Source: Stratiolaelaps scimitus
Taxonomy: Eukaryota; Arthropoda; Arachnida; Mesostigmata; Laelapidae
Assembly (NCBI GenBank): GCA_019614645.1
Contig: JABWDB010000001.1
Location: forward strand, 15,045,501 to 15,109,500
Direction: 5' to 3'
DNA: 64,000 bases
This document shows, in pieces, positions 12,987 through 23,925 of the stretch (its first letter is position 1; the number at the start of each line of letters is the position of its first letter). Below the pieces are notes generated by a model. It was not told the origin of the DNA. It did no database searches and saw only the letters and a list, made by a program, of their open reading frames with translations. The position numbers and the translations under genes are program-made.

Positions 12987-13226
12987 CTAATTGGCAAGCT
13001 TGCACCCGAACTTGAACTTCACAAGGTTCAAATTTGTTGATAGTCGCAGCAACGACTCCTCAGTGCTCGGCCGACCACGGTCAGGTGGCCTGAGTCGGGT
13101 ACGCGGGACGCCGCCGTTGATGCGCGTTCTGCGCCCGTGATTCGTTCTGCCGAAGTTGTCGACCGCCGAAGGCGGCAAACGAAAGCCCTTTTTCTTCTCG
13201 AAGGGATGATAGTATTCTACCGTCAG
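12987..13226 (-). CDS. GC-rich coding-like exon, strand uncertain
   Basis: Read on the minus strand, an acceptor CCATAG precedes 79 codons and TAG at 12987-12989. The product starts LTVEYYHPFEKKKGFRLPPS and is very basic, with an RRTR cluster. Codon choice is C/G-ending for Lys, Phe and Asn (AAG, TTC, AAC), like the exon at 69-199, which favours this strand. The plus strand is also open over about 13039-13240 (…LFLLEGMIVFYRQLWQ before CAG/GTCAAC), with weaker codon bias and a poor donor. No family recognised. Confidence 0.3.
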   Translation of the reverse strand: MTVEYYHPFEKKKGFRLPPSAVDNFGRTNHGRRTRINGGVPRTRLRPPDRGRPSTEESLLRLSTNLNLVKFKFGCKLAN

Positions 13227-14719
13227 CTATGGCAGGTCAACCTGAAGCGTTCACCGCCCTGAAGGAACGTTCATAGCCGCAGCTACTGCTGCTGCAGTCG
13301 TCGTCGAGAGACAGCTGAATTTGCTGCTTTTGCGACCCTGAATGACCCACTGCCACTGAATGATTCACCACGATATCGTTGCTGTCTCTGTACAGTTGTA
13401 TTCATGGATGATGAGAAATTGCCCCGGTGTCGTGGCGGGATCGCGACGGGATTGGATCACCTGTTACGAGAGGGAATGAGGGCAGTGATTAGCTCGGGGG
13501 GTAGCAGAGCTGACGGGGTCAATCCGAGAGCTCGACTAGAGCTAATGTACGAGTTGTGCCACTGGAGATATTAGTGATATGTATTATTATTATTATTAAT
13601 GTGTTCTTGGCTTACATTATTGGCGGGTAGAAGTGGTAAATTTCAAGATTGTTGTATAACAATATGATTCTAATTCTAGTCGTTTGTTTCCCATGGCTGA
13701 AACCTCCCGGCAACATTGCCACTTCAAAAGCCAAGTTACCCGTTGCCAATAGTCAAAGACACATTTTTTGCACGGACTCATTTTATGCCGGATTTAGCAG
13801 CATAGCATCCACCTGGCGTCTCGATGTGTCGAGCTCGAATGAGTAGTATGCCTCTGTTCGCAGAGGCCCAAGTGTGCAGGTTGGGCTGAATTCTCATCGG
13901 CGAGACACAAAGGCCATTGTTTGAAATAGGACAAAACTTTGCAAAAAAAAAATGTAGCAAGAGTACAATGCCACTTCCGATGACGGTCATCATTCAAGGA
14001 GAAGGATCCACCGCGTTGCCAAGTATCCGAGAGCAGCTCGCTTCATTGTGGACTAAATTTTCTAGGTATTGTCTTATAAAGGCATGACAGAGGACCCGAG
14101 CAACAAATGATGGTAGGTGTTCCGGACGTTGTCTGTGGGAATATGCACAAACAGGTCCTCCTAAGAATATGTAAGAAAAACTTTTGACGTTCTCATAGAA
14201 TATTTTCGTAACTTTGAATCGAAGTCCGAATCACACTTTAGGATTTCGTTGCGTGCCGCTCTCCTGAGCATCGCTATTTGTTCAATTAGACGAGACCTCA
14301 CCGAAATGTACTTATCACACATTATTCTAGCTTACAAAATTCCTGGCTCATTCAGGAACGAATCTATAGTATTTATCTATCTGTAGTTGGAGATCATTTA
14401 CGAGACCTTAAGCGTTCTATGATCGTAGTTCCATTAATAAATCACAATTGAATTGAATTAAAAATTGACTGGTTAAATAAATCACTGTATTACTGTTCCT
14501 TCTACAAGTTGTTCAGCTTCTCGGTATTATGATCAGGCGTGTCTGTACTCCGGCATTCGGCCTCTGTCAAGTACAATAATAACTCTCAGAAATCGTTAAC
14601 GTCGTCTCACTCAACTCATGCTTTCCGTAGCCTTAACATACCCTAAAACATTGACGATTAACTTGAGCATGTTCGTAGCATGGCTCTGGTCAATAACCAG
14701 ATGACTAAGTCAATTAGAG
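13227..14719. other. No gene seen
   Basis: Mixed-composition DNA with no exon I can support. The stretch 13430-13560 is purine- and G-rich. The rest reads like intron of the plus-strand gene ending at 15417. Confidence 0.4.
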
Positions 14720-14796
14720 GCCTCGGACGAATTAACCCGATGGTTCGCGTTCTCTCTCGACAACAAAAACGAACTAATTCGATCGTATTTGGACTG
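14720..14796 (+). CDS. Penultimate coding exon of an unrecognised gene
   Basis: The frame GCC TCG GAC GAA … TTG GAC TG ends at 14796 before the donor GTAAAG. It encodes ASDELTRWFAFSLDN followed by KNELIRSYLDW, which looks like amphipathic helix. The leftover TG (phase 2) is completed to TGG by the first base of the exon at 15258. The exon's 5' edge is uncertain (14710, 14718 or 14720, each after an AG). The same DNA also has a phase-0 frame (VALVNNQMTKSIRGLG…) that would splice to a stop after eight codons. I prefer the phase-2 reading because it opens the whole next exon. Confidence 0.42.
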
Positions 14797-15257
14797 GTAA
14801 AGAAAAGTTGCACGAATCAGCCACATCACTGTATTGGGTCACTTTTGTCGACCGATGATTTTCTGCTGAAAAATCTTCGCCACACTCTGTGAACGAACGA
14901 TTCGAATCACGAATGAACATTGTCGTCGATCGCGTTCTAATACTTTCTTATGCTTGAGCGCTAGTGCTGGCTGTGCTACGGTGCAGTCGTACTTTGCTGA
15001 GCAATGCCTTTCTGTTAGCTCCCTCGCCACACGGTGCCCCTGAAATCGTTAATGACGTCGCGGTTGCCGGTCAGTGGGGGGGGGCCTCAGAGGTCAGCGC
15101 CTTCGCTATGCACTATTAGCTCGAAGTGTTGTCCACCCGCGATAGCTATTACAAAAACGCACAAACCTCTCTCTCTCTCTCTTTCTCTGTGCCCTCGTAT
15201 TGCCTAGACATTAATATTCTATATCGTAGATCAAGCGACCTCTTTAAACCTTTCCAG

Positions 15258-15417
15258 GTTGACGATGCCGCCAGGTTTTTCTAACCGCTTCGCTCGAAGA
15301 GGCGCAACGAGACCGTGTGTCGCCGACGAACTCATCGACTCTACCGAGAAATTCCAATATGCCAGCCGTCCCATGTCCACAATGTGCCAAAACAGAAATG
15401 GGGCTGCCCTCAGTTAA
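15258..15417 (+). CDS. Terminal coding exon of an unrecognised gene
   Basis: The acceptor AAACCTTTCCAG ends at 15257 with a good pyrimidine tract. In phase 2 the exon reads LTMPPGFSNRFARRGATRPC, then an acidic stretch VADELIDSTEK, and ends NRNGAALS before TAA at 15415-15417. GC-ending codons dominate (CTC ATC GAC, GAG AAA TTC). Phase matches the donor at 14797. The tail is polar and probably cytosolic. Function unknown. A minus-strand frame also spans this stretch but has no good splice site. Confidence 0.45.
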
Positions 15418-17267
15418 TTTCAAGAAATGCACCAGCTCCACAAGCAGAGTCCTGTATTCGCACGTGGCTGCTAGTGACCGATAAGCTAGCGGGTTTCACC
15501 GAGGGTGGTTCGTCATCGCATTCAGTGGCCGGCAAACCTCACCGGCGTGCGCGTGCTGTATGAGTAACTCTGCAGAAGGGTCTCTCCGCGGCTCTCTGTC
15601 TCGCCGCTGTGTTGTGCGATTGGAGCCTGCTTCTCGCGACCGACACAAATCAAAACGAATGTCATCTGAACCTCCCCCCGCCCAATGCAGTGAAACAGGC
15701 GGGCGTGCGGGCTGGCAGCTAGCCAGCTGAATTCTCCTTCTTCTTCGCTTTTTCTTCAATTTTTTCTGTAGCTTGTCGGTACTGAGCGTGTGTGTGCTCT
15801 GCACACGATGATGAGTGGCAGTGCTGTGACGACGACGACGATGAACAACATGGTCTTGTCGTAGACTCCCACAGCTCGTTGTGGTGTGCTACAATTGCTG
15901 CTGCTGTTGTTGTTGCTGTAGCGTCGATGTGCTTAGTGTGTGTCTGTGGGGAGGGCAGGCGGGTGGGGGGGGGCAGGTAGTGTGCTTGTTGTCCCGGCTG
16001 CACCCTTACTGCTGGTGCTGCTGCTGCTGCTGCCGCCGCTCATGTTGCTGCCCCTGTCGTCTGGTTGGCTGCAGTGCTGTCATGTGAGTGTTCACTCCTC
16101 ACATCAAGCGTCTAAGAAAGAGTGAGTGGTTGTAGCCTTCGCCGCGCGCCATTGCCTCAGTCGGTGCCGCCACGCGTCTGAAGCCACCGTCGACGAACGC
16201 CGCACGCGCTGTCCTAGCTGCACAGCCTAGCTCTACGGCTGACGGCGAAGTCAAGCAAGGCTAGACGAAGCACTGCTGAGCGGTCGTGCCATAGCTGATC
16301 TGTAGCTCGTGCTCTAGTAGAGCCACCCGGAGCCCGGCAGAGTGTTTTTTTTTTGTCATTGTGAGTGGCGTAGCCGTAGCGTTTTCGCCGTAGTCGTTCA
16401 TATCGATTTTGGCGCTACTCGACGTCCACTAGAGGCTGAGTCGGCCAGTCAGCTGTGTTGTCTGTCGCGCGGGTGCCGATCGTCGCCCGCTGACCCCCAC
16501 CACCAGGACAACGGCTACAGGAAAGGGCAGCTCGTCGTGGATTTTTTTCTGCTGCTCGTATCTTTTTTAGACCGAGGCCTATCTGTCTATAGAGCACAAT
16601 TCGGTTATATGTTGATGTTTGCCTAGGTACATATTGGCTGTCCCTTACCGTTCGTAGATATTTGTTGTGTGTCGGGACGGCAGCGCCTCCATCGTATCCT
16701 CATCTGGAGAACGTGCCCCGTTCCATGTGCGATCTGGCGTCCGTTGACCACGAGTGAACAGTGGTGCTACACACGCTGGTGATTTAAGCAGTTTACAGTG
16801 GCGTGGAGTCGGAGCAAATCGGAGCGATCTGGGAACGCTAATCGCGTTTCCAATGGCGGCGGATACTGAGTCTCGAGAGGAGAGCATCGCTGCATCGAGG
16901 CGACCCGCCCTCGCTCCAATCAACCCTCCGACAGTGAGGCAGTGAATTGATTGCTGAAGACCCCTGATAATGGGAGGCGTCTAATGGATACTACGTATCT
17001 GCGTCTGTAGAACAGAGTCAGAGTTGGCTGTCTTCGGCGTTCGCGCGTTGTCGTGAAGCAGTGTGTGCGTGGTGTTTCTCGTGTTGATGAGTGCTTGTGT
17101 TAATTGTGTTTGTTAATTGGATTTGACGTCAAGGGGGAGTGTCTGTGTGTGTGTGTTAGCTTGTTGTGTCTGTTCGTGTTAGACTTGAAATTAACCCCTC
17201 GACTTCTCGACTGTGTTTGGATAAATAGAGAAAATATACAGGACCTCTCTTGCCTTCATGTAATTAG

Positions 17268-17273
17268 GTGAGT
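17268..17273 (+). other. Strong splice donor closing a leader exon
   Basis: TAATTAG/GTGAGT matches the donor consensus. The sequence before it is typical leader sequence, rich in TGTGTT and TTAATTG. Confidence 0.45.
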
Positions 17274-17335
17274 GCTGAAGTGAGTGGAGAAGCAGAGAGC
17301 GAAAGATTCAAATATACGTCAGGAAAATTTTTCGG

Positions 17336-17361
17336 TATATATATATATATATATGTATATA
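17336..17361. repeat. (AT)n microsatellite
   Basis: Twenty-six bp AT run just after the leader donor. Confidence 0.9.
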
Positions 17362-18024
17362 GCCTTCTACTGGATTCTACGGTGACAGCGTGATTAGTGG
17401 AAGTAGCATCGTCTGTGCGGGTAGATTCGACAACAGCTTTGTACCGTTCAACAACTCCTTGCGAGCTGACGACCTTCGAACCTGGTGAGCTGGCGAGGAC
17501 GTCTCAACACCTCGCCGGCGTGTTTCCTGCTGCTGCTGTTACGGCTGTTGCCTATCCGCTGTTGAACATAACGGATCATTGAATTTAGTCGTCATTATCT
17601 TCGACTCCTTAGAGAAATGTCGACTGATCACCTTGCGGCAACTACTACCAATAGTGACACTGCTTGATTTCTGAGTGAAGTCACCCGCGACGGTGACAAG
17701 CGCCGACGCTTGAAACGACACCGATCGATGCTTCGATCGGGATCTCCTCTCTTCTTCCGCCGAGCTACCGATTAAGGAATAACGGCAGAAATCTCCAGGA
17801 GGCGCAATGATTCTGCTTCTTCCTATCATGATTAGTATTGGTTGTGTTACATTAGGCGCAGCTATTTAACGCCAGCCTTGCAGCTTCCGGCAAGAACCTT
17901 CGACGGTGTAAACGAAGGTTAGTCGAGCCTGACGAAACACCCTTCACTTAGTCTATTACCACTGTCTTCGTCGCTGCTGCTGTTGTTGTCGCCGCCGTCT
18001 GTCGCTCTCCCCCAAATCCACTAG

Positions 18025-18191
18025 CTCTGGGGTAGGTTTCTGTAAGTTCATCCGCCAACACGAGCGGCACGAGCAGATAGCCGCTGAAGCCGGCGTGGAC
18101 GCACCGCAGTTTCTTCTGCACTTTGATTTTCGCGCCGCCGCCGCCGCCATCTCCTCTGTCGACGATGCAATAACCCCGCAAACATCGGGGG
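18025..18191 (+). CDS. Possible internal coding exon
   Basis: A pyrimidine-rich tract (TCTGTCGCTCTCCCCC) leads to an acceptor CACTAG at 18024. The frame stays open to the donor GG/GTGAGT at 18192. It encodes SGVGFCKFIRQHERHEQIAA, then EAGVDAPQFLLHFDF, a five-alanine run and VDDAITPQTSG. Introns would be phase 2 and phase 1. The minus strand is also open here. Low confidence because GC-rich DNA gives open frames easily. Confidence 0.28.
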
Positions 18192-19150
18192 GTGAGTCAC
18201 AGAGCGGGGCGGGGTGGTCAATGTGGCCGCTGACTTTCTGCGCTGGCCAACAGCTCACTGCCGTTGCTTGATGCTCCTCCAGCACTGGACTGCTGCTTGC
18301 CCATTCGTCTATCTAGCATGTGTGGCACTTGGGTCTCTGTCGGTCTTGTACTATGGCCACGGCGGGCTGCTCGTGGTAATGGCGCGGTGGCAACCACCTT
18401 GACTTGTTCTGTATGTGGTAACCGAAGTGGCGGCGACGACGGCGGCGGCCGCCACCATGGCATCGTCATCGTCGCGGTCATAGTCGCTTGTGCTTCAAAG
18501 CACGCTGATGGTGATCTGCTGCCGGCACGACGGTGCGCGCAAAAGACGCCGACTAGTTGCGCAATACACACCACCACCACTACCAATACCACTGCTAGTC
18601 TGTGCGCGCCAGCGAGAGAAGCGCAGACGCGGCCGTTATACGCTCTAGCTGCTGTGGGGCTTGCTATGTTCTACGGGCCAGAGCCAGAACCACTCAAAAA
18701 TGCTTGCCTCTGCCGCTGCTGCTCAATGCTCGCCCAATACTTGACATGCACCTGGAGCTGGCAAGATGGCTAGTCGACACGCTGACAGAGTTCCTGGCTC
18801 TTGCTGTTCGGTTGGCTTCTGCACCGGGTCCGGCTTCTGGTCTCGGTGATCAGAAGTGGGGTGCACAGACACAGAGTCACATTAGCGGCAACCAACAACC
18901 GAACGTACACGTTCAGTGAACAGCCAACCATCATCCCTCCGGGGCAGCCCCTGCTTTATAAAGAACTACTAAATAGTTGTAGCAGTAGTAGAAGGCATTG
19001 TAGCGCTGGAAGCCGTAGCTGACTATACAGCGTTCGGCTTCTGTTGCTGCTGATGACATGGTTGTGTTGTGATTGGTGCCCAGAGTCACAGTACACAAAC
19101 AACCGACAAATGCCCCAATGAGACACAAACGCCGTTGTCCCAATCTGTTG

Positions 19151-19153
<3 letters not shown>

Positions 19154-19181
<28 letters not shown>
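19154..19181. repeat. (AT)n microsatellite
   Basis: Twenty-eight bp AT run. Another lies at 19573-19592. Confidence 0.9.
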
Positions 19182-20041
19182 CAGCTAGTCAACGCTTCAC
19201 GTATATCCACGCACACACATGACGCAGAGACCGCTGTACTGCTGCATGGTGGTGTCAGTAGGGCAACGGTAAGGGTTTACATCTATAATGCGCTACTGAT
19301 CATGCGCACGAGCCAGCATTCATCGGCAGATAGACCAGCGACTAGAAAAAACTATCGATCAGGGCAAGGAGAGGGTTATTGCTCGATAGCTGTTCTTTGC
19401 TTTCAGCGACGTTGATGCCGCGATTACTAACCACCGGAGTAATACCGTACGATATATATAGAGGTACATAGAGGCAAAGAACAATACGGAATACTTAATA
19501 GAAGACAGTGAGCAGTACTCGTTCTCCGTCAACAAGCGAAGATTCAGAAAGACATCGATCAAAGAGGCTACAATATATATATATATATATATGAGCGTAG
19601 TACAAACGTCGAATGATTTATCGGCTTTCAGTACAGTATAACTAGCGGTATGGCCATTTGCCCATCTAGTAAAGTATACCCTGACTGGAGGTTTGACATC
19701 ATGTACGGCGTTGAAGTCGACCCTTCAACAAGTAACAGGTCAAACACATAACTCCAGCCCAATTGACATAATGGCAAAAGAGTAATGAACGTTCATGCAT
19801 TGTACCGAACTGGTGTGTGCTCCATGTGAGACAGTCGTCGCTCGAAACAGGCAATTTCTCGCTGCTTTACGCAATAATATTTATCGTCCGTTTAGCGGGT
19901 GAGCCAGACAATCAGAATCACCAACGTTTACATCGATGGTCGAAGCCAATTCGAGCCGTTGCCGTCATCATCACCACCGTTGTATTCTCTTCAGTTCCGT
20001 CGGTAGAAATCGACCGAGAGGCGGGCAGACATCATTCCACG

Positions 20042-20167
20042 ATGTGGCTACACTTGAATGAAACCTCCGTATATTTAATTTGTTTCTTCCTCGTCGTCGT
20101 CTCGGTGCAAACAGAGTCCGCTTTCTGGCTTGCCTATGACGACTGCTACAGAAAATTCAGTCATTAG
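20042..20167 (+). CDS. Short open frame with signal-peptide-like start
   Basis: ATG at 20042 encodes 41 residues to TAG at 20165-20167. It begins MWLHLNETSVYLICFFLVVV and continues SVQTESAFWLAYDDC. A hydrophobic core with Ser/Ala nearby fits a secretion signal with a very short mature peptide. No good donor was found inside it. It could be a short secreted peptide, an alternative exon, or chance. Confidence 0.22.
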   Translation: MWLHLNETSVYLICFFLVVVSVQTESAFWLAYDDCYRKFSH

Positions 20168-22337
20168 CGGATGTTGCTGTTATTGTTGAGAACGGTGGCG
20201 ATAATCGCACGATAAATACGATGCGGTAGGTTCCGTTGAAAGTAAAATGAACGTGAGCGCGCCCATCTTCGTCACCCTCTGCCGACCCCGGAAACAGCAG
20301 CGCAACTGTGCCGCGGCTAAATGCCGGTGGGCCGTGAGATGCTTGTTGGCAGTGAGATCCTTCTGATGGTACCTTCCTAGCACACATGTTGCAGCAGGAT
20401 TTCTACGAATCTCTCCGCGAATTGGGCTGAAATCCTCGCCCCGTCGATTTAGCGGAGCCCGTTTCGATGACAATGCTGGCAATATCATCTGTTGCAGCTG
20501 TCTCGCCCTTTGTTCGCGATGGCGGGTGTCATACTATACTCTTCTGGGAAAATACTCTGGGTATACACCACCACCACCCCCCCCCGCGCTCGGTCCCGTG
20601 AAACAGCGGTTTGCAGTTACGTCTGCACGAGTTATTAGTGCACGGCCGTTTCGTCATCGAATAATAATAGATGCGCATTTCGTCAACAGAAGGAAATGGA
20701 AAGAAGAAAACAAGCTGGCTTCTCCTCGTACTTCAACTATCAGATATATATATACATATATATGTAACAGCTCTCCGCCCAGGGCAGTCCCATTAAGGTG
20801 GGCTGTGTCCGTTTGAGCTGAAATATAGCTGTGCTGTGTGGCGTACGCGTTCGTATCAGACCAGCGAATTGTCATTGGGACAGGCCCACCGCTGGAAAGT
20901 TGATTGAAGATCGCAAACACTATATACTATGATAATCAATATCTCCGCTAGATACGTATTCTGTAGAATTGCGATACTTCACAGCTTGGCAGAATTTGTC
21001 CTGAGAGCATATGAAATGTGTTTGATCATAAGCGACACTATTGATCTTGATACGAGTTGGTCACCGTTGAGAGCTCATGAAGTTAAGAACTCCTGAACTC
21101 TGAAGTTGGAGCAAAAAATACATCCTAACGAGTTAGTCGTTCAACACCACGAGGATTTGATGCCATTTGAATTTTATGATTATATCCCTTATAATTTATT
21201 CATGTTCAATTTATGCCTGATTTCTATAGCTAATTGTGCTAACGTCAGCGCCGGGAATGATTTGGTTCGTGATTTGGACCCACGTAACGGGCATTGACTT
21301 ATTCCTATATCAATTAGTCAGCTCAAAACGCACAGGGTGACGTCTGATCACCACAAACGACATCAGACTCCCAATGTACTATACAGTCAACAACCGTATA
21401 ATGCATTTAACCACGCCAGGCCAACTAATCTTTCGTTATCGGCAGTGTTGCCTGCTGAAATTTGCTAATCACAATAGTTGATCAATCAGTTGATTTAAGA
21501 GGATTCGTCATCTACGTTTTCGGCAGCCTGCTGCAGTGCCCTTTGGCATTAGTATTCTGTTAGTATACTACCTAATGTTATGGCGCGTTCACGCCGTTGA
21601 ACGTCGCTGCTGCTAACGGCAAGACTCCCCCCCCCAACATCTATTTGCGAAAGAAGTGCGCACATTTAGTAGAACTTGGGTCCTGCCTTGATAAGTTGTT
21701 GAATATTTACTCATTCTGATGTATGGCCTACAACGGGATCGACACAGATTCACCACCGGCCCTCGCTGTCTCCACCAGCCGCCATTATCTGAGGCCTTGG
21801 TGAGCTTTAGTCCGAAACTTTGGTCAAACCCCTGAAGACGCCATGCGCAAGCCCCGTCGGAAATCGTAAAATCGACTGCTCCCCCCCCCAGTGACTGCGG
21901 CTACTGCCACCGCTGTCCGAGTGGCAGCTGCAGTGGTCCGTCGACGCCGCCGAAATCGTTCAGAGACAATGTTCAGAGCTCTGATCAGCAGAGCTCTGTC
22001 CAACGAGTGAATTGGCGGCGGGGCAGATCGGGCAGAGATAAAGAGAGTGAGCATATTTTTCCAGTACATATACTGTTGCTTGTTCTTGTTGTCGTTGCTG
22101 TTAATATCAATATGAAGGGTAGAAGTAAAACAGAAAGTACGCACATGTCGGAGTATTCGGTGGATTCAAGCAAAACCGCCGGCTTTTCAAAAACCCCTCT
22201 GCAGTAATGGCTGTGTTGTGAATAACGCAAGTGAATTATCAATGGGGTGCTCTGAGTTAGCTGTTTACACCTTTTTTTTTGACGGATTCGTTTTCGTATG
22301 ACTACATAAATGATATCTTCCTTATCCTTCGGTCTCG

Positions 22338-22362
22338 ATATATACATATATATATATATATA
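22338..22362. repeat. (AT)n microsatellite
   Basis: AT run, 25 bp. Confidence 0.9.
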
Positions 22363-22399
22363 CCGTTGTTGGCGTCCGAATGTTTGCGTGTGTACCAGG

Positions 22400-23695
22400 A
22401 ACCGATGACTAAACTGCCGCCAACATCAACGCAGACTACAGCGTACAAATTTCTACCCTGTCAGTACCACCGTGTTTACCGTCAACCACGTTTACGGAGA
22501 ACGGCCACCATCCTATTCATTGTCTATTGTCGTCTGCCAAACGTATTCTGCTGCTCTTTGAATCTTTGATTGCCTTCATTGTTACCCCTCCCTCCGCCGT
22601 TGCCTCTGCTGTAGACAACGAATGGAGCGAATCCGGCGGATGCGGTTGCGTAAACTTAGTCGCAACGACAGTGGCCGCGGCATCACCAGCACCGTCAGCC
22701 CGCAGCGGCCGGCCGCCCGCCCGCAAGGACGCACAGCCAGCATTGTACACGAGTCGCTCGCAGCAGTGATATTGGCAGTGGTGGTGCCGATGGTGGTTGT
22801 GGTAGTTATCCGAAGAAGCCATCTATCCATCGAGCCAGCCAGCAAATGAACGAGGCAGCGGCGGCTGGTCCAGCAGAGACAGCGTCCGCTCGCCGCCACT
22901 CAGTCGCCGCGAGCGTCGCGTCCACCGTCGTAAAAGTCCCACTGACGTCCGTTGTTGTTGTTGCTGCTGCTGCTGCTTCTGCGGCTGCTGCTAAATCTCT
23001 CTCTCTCTCTCTCTCTCTCGATACCTCTGAGATGGTCACAGAAGCAGGACCCATATTTGCCAAGTCCCGGTTACCCCGTCACCTTCCTCCCCCGGACAAC
23101 AAACAAACTCTCACACACACACCACCACTCGAGACCGAAAGACACACCGAACGACCAATGATACTACAATAACGCATGATGGAATCCAGGTGATATCTAC
23201 GAAGCGCTGGTGCTGCTGCTGCTGCAGAGGCGGCTTCTACACTCGATCGCTGTATCAGCTGTCGCTGTAACAACTGCAGCAACAGCAACTACCTGTTTTG
23301 GTTCGCGCTGTTTTAGCTCGTTGGTGTCGTCGTTATTGTTATTGTTGATAAACCAAACATTGGCTGCGTCGCCGCCGCTGCCACCCCCGATATATTGCAT
23401 AGGCGGTCGCATCAGGGTGAAGAATCGAGTGAATCGACGAATTAACAAGCGAATGAATGACAAAGTGCAAATCATCGAGCGGTTGCCGTCCACCCGTTTG
23501 ATAGTATTTTGTTTTCCTTTGATTGCGAAGAAGAATGTTGTGCTGCTGCGGGAACTGCTGCCGATGTCGCTATTGTACATGGGCGGGCAAAGACGGAGGC
23601 GAGCGGGGTGGCCAGTGGGGGTCTGGGTAGGGATCTGGGGGGTAATGACAATTTCTGCGAAGTAATAACAGGAGTGGTGTAGGTGTTGTAGCAGG
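22400..23695. other. GC/triplet-rich block, probable untranslated exon
   Basis: Second triplet-rich block, with GTTGTTGTTGCTGCTGCTGC at about 22955 and a (CT)n run at 22996-23019. Both strands carry open frames above 100 codons. The longest, 213 codons at 23197-23838 minus, is low-complexity (NNNNN, SSSSTS) with no splice support. A good donor, CAG/GTAAGA, closes the block on the plus strand at about 23694. Best read as non-coding exon or regulatory DNA. Confidence 0.35.
22996..23019. repeat. (CT)n microsatellite
   Basis: About twelve CT repeats. Confidence 0.9.
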
Positions 23696-23900
23696 TAAGA
23701 GAGATAGAGAAAGAGATGGATCGTTACGAGACAAGCGGAACGAGGACATCCAGAGACTGAATACATCGGTTCATTGAGCGACCCCCGGGGGATATGGTGA
23801 TGCAAAATAAGAAAAGAAAATAAAAAATGGTACAACATCTGATAAAAGGAAAAAACACACTACACATCTAAGCACACATCAATAACAGCGGCAATAGACA

Positions 23901-23925
23901 ATATATATATATATATATATATATA
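23901..23925. repeat. (AT)n microsatellite
   Basis: AT run, 25 bp. A similar run lies at 24287-24310. Confidence 0.9.

Larger units (their letters stand above)
15590..19050. other. GC- and triplet-rich start region with probable 5' UTR exons
   Basis: The composition changes sharply: CpG-rich, with GCT/GTT/CTG triplets (for example 15895-15925, 16010-16050, 17530-17545). An arthropod-type initiator TCAGT occurs at about 16157. The stretch 16100-17267 runs without a long convincing frame and ends in the strong donor AG/GTGAGT at 17268, as a non-coding leader exon would. A further donor G/GTGAGC lies at 17485. Long open frames exist on both strands, but triplet-rich DNA makes them by chance. 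I read this as the 5' end of a plus-strand gene with large introns. Its coding part is not resolved. Confidence 0.4.
19182..22400. other. Spacer or intron with simple repeats
   Basis: Apart from the short frame at 20042, I see no supported gene. AT-rich runs lie at 20742-20763 and 22338-22362, with C runs at about 20572-20584 and 21885-21892. Confidence 0.45.

Noticed and set aside
18264..18773. 169-codon plus-strand frame
   Set aside because: Cys/Thr-rich nonsense composition, overlapping minus-strand frame of 124 codons, no splice support.
23197..23838. Longest uninterrupted frame in the window (213 codons, minus strand)
   Set aside because: Low-complexity runs (NNNNN, SSSS), no splice or start context, opposing frame of 151 codons also open. 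A by-product of triplet-rich DNA.
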